This document shows, piece by piece, positions 58,109 to 64,000 of a DNA stretch of 64,000 nucleotides (positions are counted from its first letter, which is position 1; each line of letters opens with the position of its first letter). The notes under the pieces were generated by a model. That model did not search any database. It had not been told where the DNA came from and saw only the letters and a list, made by a program, of their open reading frames with translations. The position numbers were made by a program, and so were the translations under genes. Origin of the DNA: Pseudomonas neuropathica (GTDB taxonomy: Bacteria > Pseudomonadota > Gammaproteobacteria > Pseudomonadales > Pseudomonadaceae); assembly GCF_015461835.1 (NCBI RefSeq), contig NZ_JACOPX010000008.1:248001-312000 (forward strand), read 5' to 3'.

Positions 58109-60553
58109 TTACAGACACTGGGCAGGCTTGGCGATATTGCTCACCACGTCCTCCTCAGGGAGTTTGGCCAGACTGCATTGGCCGGCGTCATCCCAACGCG
58201 CTACCAGTTCAGCCCCGACCTTGATGCCCAACAGATAAGTGACGCCCGCCTCGCCGACGATGCCCACCTCCCGGTTGGTATTCTTGTCCTGCACCGATGC
58301 GCCGAAAGGCACCGGTTTACCGTCGTTGCGGGTCAATACGACAAATGCGTTGCGGCCCTGCCCCGTGGCGAAATTGACGTAGCCGATGGCCCCCTCGGTC
58401 AGCGCCAGACGCTGGATCGGGTTGGACACTTCGGTGTTGAGCGGCAGTTTTTCGACGTTGACCCGCGCTTCGTACGCCTGAAACGAAGGCAAACCATCCA
58501 TCACCGCATAACCGTCTCGGTTGGTGCGGGTCTGCCCGGTGAAGGCCACGCCCGGCACGCCATCGGTAGACACCAGCAGACGCGTATCGCCGCTGGTGCC
58601 ATTGGCATGGGCCGACACGCCATACCGGGTCGCGACCAGCGAGCTGTCGAGTTCGCCGGTCAGCGAGCGATAGGTGCTGCCATCGGTGGAGGCCGACGCA
58701 TTGGCGCGGTAACTCGAAGCGCGTTTACCGACATAGGCGTTGACGTAGCGGTTGTCGCCAACGCCGCCATACACCTGATAGTTCACGCCTTCGCCGTCGT
58801 CATGGCTGTAGCCGACACTGGCGGACGAATCGCCGGAGCCCGAGCGCTGCAGGTTACTGGAGGCCATCGAATTGCCCCCCAGTGGCACCGTCACACCGAG
58901 GTAGATCTGCGAGTCATTCTGCCGACTGTTTTGCGTCTGGTAAGCCGACAGGTTTGCGGTGATATTCCTGACGTTGCCAAGAGAAAAACTGCGCGCCACG
59001 GTCATGCCGAAACGATCGGCTGCCGGCGCATCCCAATAAGTCGAATGGTCATAGGAAAAACTCGTCGATAACCAGGAAAAATGCTTGGCCAGGGTCACCG
59101 AATAACGTTGCTTGCCCGAGTTCATCGCATAGGAATCGGCATCGCCGACAAACTGCGAAAAGTTGGTGAAGGTCTTGTCGGAAAAGCGATAACCCAAAAA
59201 CCGCAGGTCGGTGCCAATGGCGTCAAAACGCTTGGAATAGTTGATTCTGTAAGAGTTGCCGGCCACGGTTTCGCCGTTCCAGCGCAGCTTCGCCCGAGAC
59301 GTGGTGACATCACCAGACACTGCGCCGAATACGCCAAGGTCCTTGCCGATACCGATGGCATTCGACTGATAACCCGAGGCAGCCAGCACGCCACCGTAGA
59401 TCGTCCAGTCCCTTGGCAGACCATAGGCCGCTTCCGAGGCGACAAACTCAGGCTCAGTGCCGCCGTTACCGGTCAGGCGCGGCTGGCCGGCGGAAACCTT
59501 GTAACGCAACTCGCCTTCACGGGACAGAAACGGAACTGCGGCGGTGGCTACGGTAAACGTTTGTTCGCTGCCATCCTCTTCGCGCACGGTCACGTCCAGT
59601 GTGCCTTGCACGCTGCTGTTGAGATCCTGAAGGCTGAACGCGCCCGGCGTCACCGTGGTCGAGTACAACACACGGCCCTGCTGGGACACGGTGACGGTCG
59701 CGTTGGTACGCGCCACGCCACTGATCAGCGGCGCATAACCGCGCAGGTTCGGCGGCAACATGCGGTCGTCGCTGCTCAGGGTCGCACCGCGCAAGGCGAA
59801 GGTGTCGAACACATCGGAGTTCAGATAATCCTCTCCTACCGACAGCTTCGAACGTATCGATGGCAACGCGCGATAGGCGTACAAGCGGTTCAACTGGAAC
59901 GCTTCGCCGTGGGGATCATTATTCTGGCTACCTGACTCTTGCCGCGCCTGATAATCGGCGCGGATGCGCCAGGCATCGAGGTTGACCCCGGCCGTGCCAT
60001 AGCTTTGCAATGACCGCGAATCGCCGGACGGCGTATTGGTTTCACGGCTGTTGGCGATCACTCGGTAATCAAGCAACGCGCCGTTGAGCCCGTCGCTCCA
60101 GGCGGCAGGCGGAATGTAGTTGGGATCGTCATACTCGAACGAGGCTTGCGGCAGGCTGATCGACAGACGTCCAAGGTTTTTCATGTACTTGATCGAGGCA
60201 TTTTCAATGCCACGCAAATCCACGCATTGCCCCTCAGCCAGACGCGGCAGGCTTTTGAGCAACGCAGGCTTGAGACCAAAGGTCGCCACCAGGTCTTCGG
60301 GCAGACAAGCGTAACTTTCTTCCGGGTTGGCGCCGCTCTTGAACTCGATCGAACGTGAGCCGAAATAACGCTGATTGACGGTGATATCCAGCAAGTAACG
60401 ACCGGGCACAGTGTATTGGGCGTGGGCAAACTGTCCGAGACTGATATCGTCGTTTTTATCGATATTCAGGAACTCCGAATTAAACTCCACAGCGTTTGAA
60501 TAACGCGCACAGGAGATCAACACGCAAGACACGAAAAGTTTTCGGCCGTACAC
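58109..60553 (-). CDS. Outer-membrane fimbrial usher
   Basis: An 814-residue usher that exports and polymerises pilins. Visible parts: a short signal sequence, the N-terminal chaperone-binding domain (VEFNSEFL... LPEDL), the 24-strand barrel with plug (ISGVARTNATVTVSQQGRV, GAFSLQDLN), and a C-terminal domain ending KPAQCL. GTG at 60553 was used, with a weak AAGG site; no better start is near. It lies after a terminator-like hairpin that should lower its expression relative to the pilin. Confidence 0.93.
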   Translation of the reverse strand: MYGRKLFVSCVLISCARYSNAVEFNSEFLNIDKNDDISLGQFAHAQYTVPGRYLLDITVNQRYFGSRSIEFKSGANPEESYACLPEDLVATFGLKPALLKSLPRLAEGQCVDLRGIENASIKYMKNLGRLSISLPQASFEYDDPNYIPPAAWSDGLNGALLDYRVIANSRETNTPSGDSRSLQSYGTAGVNLDAWRIRADYQARQESGSQNNDPHGEAFQLNRLYAYRALPSIRSKLSVGEDYLNSDVFDTFALRGATLSSDDRMLPPNLRGYAPLISGVARTNATVTVSQQGRVLYSTTVTPGAFSLQDLNSSVQGTLDVTVREEDGSEQTFTVATAAVPFLSREGELRYKVSAGQPRLTGNGGTEPEFVASEAAYGLPRDWTIYGGVLAASGYQSNAIGIGKDLGVFGAVSGDVTTSRAKLRWNGETVAGNSYRINYSKRFDAIGTDLRFLGYRFSDKTFTNFSQFVGDADSYAMNSGKQRYSVTLAKHFSWLSTSFSYDHSTYWDAPAADRFGMTVARSFSLGNVRNITANLSAYQTQNSRQNDSQIYLGVTVPLGGNSMASSNLQRSGSGDSSASVGYSHDDGEGVNYQVYGGVGDNRYVNAYVGKRASSYRANASASTDGSTYRSLTGELDSSLVATRYGVSAHANGTSGDTRLLVSTDGVPGVAFTGQTRTNRDGYAVMDGLPSFQAYEARVNVEKLPLNTEVSNPIQRLALTEGAIGYVNFATGQGRNAFVVLTRNDGKPVPFGASVQDKNTNREVGIVGEAGVTYLLGIKVGAELVARWDDAGQCSLAKLPEEDVVSNIAKPAQCL

Positions 60554-60589
60554 GGGAAATAGCCTTTATCAGAACTTTGACGGAAAAGA

Positions 60590-60617
60590 AAAAAGGGGTT
60601 TTCACCCCTTTTTCTTA
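60590..60617 (-). terminator. Attenuator between major pilin and usher
   Basis: On the minus strand AAAAAGGGGT and ACCCCTTTTT form a stem around GAAA, ending in a T run, 20 bp after the pilin stop. It should allow only part of the transcripts into the usher. Confidence 0.88.
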
Positions 60618-60637
60618 CACCTGGCGATACGCGGGTA

Positions 60638-61171
60638 TCAGTTGTAGGCCACGGTGAAGTTAGCGACGCTGTCCGCTTCACCAGTGGTGACGGTCGCGGC
60701 GGTGGCTTCATACATGGCAGCAAACGTCACAGTGTTGTTGCCGTCTTGCAGCACAACCGGGGCAACCTGCTCAGTACCGTTGTCGAGCATTTCGCCGGCG
60801 CTGGCCTGCAGGCGGATGCCGACGTTCTGCGCCAGACCGGTGGTGGCAAACAGGCCGGGAACGGCCGGATCCTGGACACCACTGAAGGTGAAGCGCGCGT
60901 TCTTCTGGGTGGTGGTGTCGCACTCGGTCAGGATGATGTCGAACTTGGTCGGCGTCGAACGATCACCGATCGCCTTGAACTGGTTCGATGGCACCTGCCC
61001 CAGGGAAACGGTCTGGTCCAGCGAACTGGCGTCGATACCGCAGGCGCCGGAAACGATTTCACCGATGAAGCGAACGGTGCCGGGGTTGCCGGATGCTGGC
61101 GTCGCAGCGTTAGCGAAAGAAGCGAGACCCATGACAACGGTAGCGGCGGTAACAGCGACGATCTTTTTCAT
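60638..61171 (-). CDS. Major fimbrial subunit (type 1 pilin family)
   Basis: A 177-residue pilin with signal peptide (cleavage after ASFANA, residue 22), a pair of cysteines (GACGID and ECDTTT) that should form the usual disulfide, and the conserved C-terminal strand ANFTVAYN with penultimate Tyr. It opens the fimbrial operon; the other genes follow behind an attenuator, as expected for a subunit made in excess. The approximately 310-bp gap upstream holds a TAGGA-type box 288 bp away. Confidence 0.92.
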   Translation of the reverse strand: MKKIVAVTAATVVMGLASFANAATPASGNPGTVRFIGEIVSGACGIDASSLDQTVSLGQVPSNQFKAIGDRSTPTKFDIILTECDTTTQKNARFTFSGVQDPAVPGLFATTGLAQNVGIRLQASAGEMLDNGTEQVAPVVLQDGNNTVTFAAMYEATAATVTTGEADSVANFTVAYN

Positions 61172-61484
61172 TTTTTACATCTCTTGGGATAGTTATTTAT
61201 TCGGCCCAGCGGCCTGGCTTCCCAAATCACTCATGAACGGCAATAGGTTTGTTGGTCTTAGCGAACAAACTTCATCACGGACTCTGCAACCAATGGTCCC
61301 CCCCATATATCCGGCCATTCCTTGCCGAACTTTCCAGGTATCCGTTGCACAGCCGTAAATCCGTAACAAGTAATCAGAACGCCGGGCATCTCTGCTCCGG
61401 AACAAATAGTGATCGAGACCCAAGGGTGAAAATGTAAGTTCTTTCTTGCTGCCTTGTAGGACAATTCTCAGCAACCGAGAATGA
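61172..61484. other. Regulatory gap upstream of the fimbrial operon
   Basis: This 313-bp stretch has no gene I can support. It contains a BvgA-like box at its far end and must hold the pilin promoter. An imperfect inverted repeat ATTCTC/GAGAAT overlaps the box and could also end mgtC transcripts, but it lacks a T run. Confidence 0.55.
61459..61472. promoter_or_regulatory. BvgA-like box upstream of the fimbrial operon
   Basis: TAGGACA/ATTCTCA, 287 bp before the pilin start and 13 bp before the mgtC stop on the other side. More distant from its gene than the others. Confidence 0.6.
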
Positions 61485-62201
61485 TCATTCCGTGGTACTC
61501 GGACTCCAGAACGCCTGCACCACCAGCGCCGATGTGGAAATCCGCGCAACCAGTGCGTCGAGTTCATCACCATCGACCGAGGTTGTCGCCAGCGTCGCTT
61601 CAATCTCGATTTCATCGGCGCCAAACGCATGCACATCAACATCACTGGCCGGGTAGTTGCTGCGCTCAAGCTCGGCTTCAAGCAAGGCGAACACGGCGGT
61701 TTGCTGTGAGCGTCGGGCGATGACGTAGACGATGTTGGTGACTTCCGCCGAGACCACGTCCAGTGGCTGGCGGTTGATGTTATTGACGATCGGCCGCAGC
61801 AGGGTGTTGGCGGCGAGGATGAACAATGTGCCGAGCACGGCTTCGGCGAGCAGGTCGGCACCGGCGCAGGCGCCCACCGCTGCGGAGGTCCACAGGGTCG
61901 CGGCGGTATTGAGGCCGCGCACATTGCCCTCTTCGCGCATGATCACCCCGGCGCCGAGAAAACCGATGCCGGACACCACGTAGGCGACCACGCGCACCGC
62001 GCCTTCGGCACCGGCGAGACGGTTGGCCATGTCGACGAATATCGCCGCGCCGACCGCGACCAGCACGTTGGTGCGCAGGCCGGCGGTGCGTTGCCGGTAC
62101 TGACGTTCGAAACCGATCAGGCCACCGAGGATGAAGGCGGCACTGAGGCTGACGAGGGTGTCGAGCAGCGAATCGAGGTTGAGGTTGTTGATGGCTTGCA
62201 T
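61485..62201 (-). CDS. mgtC: MgtC/SapB-family magnesium homeostasis membrane protein
   Basis: A 238-residue inner-membrane protein. The N-terminal MgtC domain has several hydrophobic helices and the family motif GGLIGFERQYRQRTAGLRTN (about 27-46), later GIGFLGAGVIMREEG and GLNTAATLWTSAAVG. The C-terminal 90 residues form a soluble ACT-like domain. MgtC proteins support growth in low magnesium and in hosts. MQAINNLN at 62201 has a good site (CAGGG). It lies downstream of the MgtA-type ATPase, with a REP in between. Confidence 0.93.
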   Translation of the reverse strand: MQAINNLNLDSLLDTLVSLSAAFILGGLIGFERQYRQRTAGLRTNVLVAVGAAIFVDMANRLAGAEGAVRVVAYVVSGIGFLGAGVIMREEGNVRGLNTAATLWTSAAVGACAGADLLAEAVLGTLFILAANTLLRPIVNNINRQPLDVVSAEVTNIVYVIARRSQQTAVFALLEAELERSNYPASDVDVHAFGADEIEIEATLATTSVDGDELDALVARISTSALVVQAFWSPSTTE

Positions 62202-62231
62202 AGTAATTTCCCTGAATACACACAAATCCCC

Positions 62232-62319
62232 CTGTAGGAGCTGCCGCAGGCTGCGATCTTTTGATTTTGTTTTTAAAAGACAAGATCAAAAGATCGCAGC
62301 CTGCGGTAGCTCCTACAGG
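62232..62319. repeat. REP-type inverted repeat, family B
   Basis: CTGTAGGAGCTGCCGCAGGC and its inverse (one mismatch) around an A/T-rich loop, between mgtA and mgtC. Confidence 0.85.
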
Positions 62320-62336
62320 GGAGAGCAATCCTGCGG

Positions 62337-64000
62337 TTATTGCCAGCCGAACCGGCGGATGTAAAAACCTTTCACTGCCTGGGTCAGCGCCATGTACGCC
62401 AGCAGGATCACCGGCAGGAACACGAAATACATCGATGGCAGCGCCTGCAATTTGAAGTAGTGCGCCAGCGGCCCCATCGGGAGGAAGATGCCGACCGCCA
62501 TGATGATTCCGGTCATCACCAGCAGCGGCATGGCGGCGCGGCTTTGCAGGAACGGAATCTTCGGCGTGCGGATCATGTGCACGATCAGCGTCTGGGTCAG
62601 CAACCCGACCACGAACCAGCCGGACTGAAACAGGGTCTGGTGATCCGGGGTATTGGCATCGAATACGTACCACATCAAGGCGAACGTGGTGATGTCAAAG
62701 ATCGAACTGATCGGGCCGAAGAACAGCATGAAGCGCCCGACGTCACCCGGCTGCCAGCGTTGTGGTTTCTTCAGCATTTCCTCATCGACGTTATCGAACG
62801 GAATGGCGATCTGCGAAATGTCGTAGAGCAGGTTCTGCACCAGCAGGTGCATCGGCAGCATCGGCAGGAACGGAATGAACGCACTGGCGACCAGCACCGA
62901 GAACACGTTGCCGAAGTTGGAGCTGGCGGTCATCTTGATGTACTTGAGCATGTTGGCGAAGGTGCGCCGCCCTTCGAGCACGCCCTCCTCCAGCACCATC
63001 AGGCTCTTTTCCAGGAGGATGATGTCGGCCGCTTCCTTGGCGATGTCCACCGCGCTGTCCACGGAAATACCGATATCGGCGGTGCGCAGCGCGGGCGCAT
63101 CGTTGATGCCGTCACCCATGAAGCCGACCACGTGACCGTTGCCTTTGAGGACGCGCACGATGCGCTCCTTGTGCGACGGTGTCAGTTTGGCGAAGACGTT
63201 GGTGGTCTCTACGGCAACCGCCAGTTCGGCATCGCTCATGCGCTCGACGTCGTTGCCCAGCAGCAAGCCTTGTTGCGCGAGGCCGACTTCGCGGCAGATT
63301 TTCGCGGTCACCAGTTCGTTGTCGCCGGTCAGCACTTTCACCGCCACGCCATGTTCGGCCAAGGCTTTGAGCGCTGGTGCAGTGCTTTCCTTCGGTGGAT
63401 CGAGGAACGCCACGTAACCGATCAGTGTCAGTTCCTGTTCATCGGCCAGGCTGTAAATCTCGCGACCTTCAGGCATCGAGCGGGCGGCCACCGCCACCAC
63501 GCGCAAGCCTTCAGCGTTGAATGCTGCGGTGACCTGACGAATCCGGGTCAGCAATTCATCGCTCAAGGCTTCATCGACGTCGCCGTGACGCACGCGGCTG
63601 CACACCGCCAGGACTTCTTCCACGGCACCCTTGCAGATCAACTGATGTGGCTGGCCACGTCCTTCGACCACCACTGACATGCGTCGGCGATTGAAGTCGA
63701 ACGGGATCTCATCGACCTTGCGAAACGTCGTGCCGACTTTCAGTTCACGGTGGATTTCCACGTGCTCCAGCACCGCGACATCGAGCAGGTTTTTCAGGCC
63801 GGTCTGGTAGTAGCTGTTCAGATAGGCCATTTCCAGCACGTCGTCAGAGTCTTCGCCCCAGACGTCGACATTGCGCGCGAGGAAGATTTTGTCCTGGGTC
63901 AGCGTGCCAGTCTTGTCGGTGCACAGCACGTCCATGGCGCCGAAGTTCTGGATCGCATCGAGGCGTTTGACGATGACTTTTTTACGCGACAGGAACACCG
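62337..64000 (-). CDS. mgtA: Magnesium-translocating P-type ATPase, C-terminal part (truncated by the window edge)
   Basis: The frame is open to the window end. It covers the phosphorylation motif DKTGTLTQD, the nucleotide domain (KGAVEEVLAVC), the hinge MGDGINDAPALRTAD and the C-terminal membrane helices, about 554 residues; the N-terminal third is missing. The sequence (for example DVLCTDKTGTLTQD and ISVDSAVDIAKEAAD) fits the MgtA/MgtB type of P3B ATPases. Position before mgtC supports magnesium import. The first in-window GTG is internal, not a start. Confidence 0.93.
   Translation of the reverse strand, partial: VFLSRKKVIVKRLDAIQNFGAMDVLCTDKTGTLTQDKIFLARNVDVWGEDSDDVLEMAYLNSYYQTGLKNLLDVAVLEHVEIHRELKVGTTFRKVDEIPFDFNRRRMSVVVEGRGQPHQLICKGAVEEVLAVCSRVRHGDVDEALSDELLTRIRQVTAAFNAEGLRVVAVAARSMPEGREIYSLADEQELTLIGYVAFLDPPKESTAPALKALAEHGVAVKVLTGDNELVTAKICREVGLAQQGLLLGNDVERMSDAELAVAVETTNVFAKLTPSHKERIVRVLKGNGHVVGFMGDGINDAPALRTADIGISVDSAVDIAKEAADIILLEKSLMVLEEGVLEGRRTFANMLKYIKMTASSNFGNVFSVLVASAFIPFLPMLPMHLLVQNLLYDISQIAIPFDNVDEEMLKKPQRWQPGDVGRFMLFFGPISSIFDITTFALMWYVFDANTPDHQTLFQSGWFVVGLLTQTLIVHMIRTPKIPFLQSRAAMPLLVMTGIIMAVGIFLPMGPLAHYFKLQALPSMYFVFLPVILLAYMALTQAVKGFYIRRFGWQ

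Noticed and set aside
62340..63677. 445-codon plus-strand open frame over the magnesium ATPase
   Set aside because: Antisense shadow, very rich in His, Gln and Arg.

Overview
The window is a 64 kb stretch of a Pseudomonas chromosome, most likely from the P. fluorescens group. This rests on gene order and content (fimV-usg-asd-leuB, leuDC, ibpA, dusC, Ala/Glu tRNAs with gltX, uvrB with an aromatic aminotransferase), on GC-rich codon use, and on two families of REP-type inverted repeats common in fluorescent pseudomonads. Species assignment is inference. There is no phage, integrase, transposase or CRISPR array.

Region 1 (1-7.8 kb) is housekeeping: the first codons of fimV, usg and asd (aspartate-semialdehyde dehydrogenase family), leuB, a small methyltransferase, leuD and leuC, all on the minus strand, with a divergent LysR regulator. 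Region 2 (7.9-20.1 kb) carries a five-PAS GGDEF-EAL protein, an HscC-type Hsp70 facing a J-like/DUF805 fusion and a DUF1266 protein, ibpA with a sigma-32 promoter and a ROSE-type RNA thermometer, dusC, and a TetR-hydrolase-thioesterase operon. Region 3 (20.2-31.7 kb) has a duplicated Ala-Glu tRNA pair with a strong promoter, gltX, an EmrAB-type efflux pair, uvrB, an aromatic aminotransferase, two short unknown genes, tRNA-Asn and an NCS2 purine permease. Region 4 (32-40.5 kb) is a mix of small units: a BrnTA toxin-antitoxin pair, arylamine N-acetyltransferase, exonuclease III, an acetyltransferase, a cyclic-nucleotide-type MscS channel, a YcaC-like hydrolase, a pirin with a divergent LysR regulator, and an aldo/keto reductase.

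Region 5 (40.5-61.5 kb) is the most interesting. Twelve consecutive genes plus the two outermost units are all on the minus strand and look like one surface-attachment regulon: two BvgS/RocS-type hybrid sensor kinases each with a BvgA-type LuxR-family response regulator, two receiver-EAL proteins, two stand-alone pseudo-receivers with Asn at the phosphorylation position, a pertactin/AIDA-like autotransporter, a DUF4398/OmpA lipoprotein operon, and a chaperone-usher fimbrial operon (pilin, usher, chaperone, tip adhesin). Eight copies of a 14-bp inverted-heptad box (TAGGAAA/TTTCCYA type, matching what is known of BvgA sites) lie upstream of seven transcription units here, two of them in tandem 21 bp apart before the autotransporter. 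This predicts that the linked response regulators directly control adhesins, envelope lipoproteins and their own c-di-GMP-degrading partners.

Region 6 (61.5-64 kb) is a magnesium pair: mgtC and the C-terminal part of an MgtA-type P-type ATPase that runs off the right edge.
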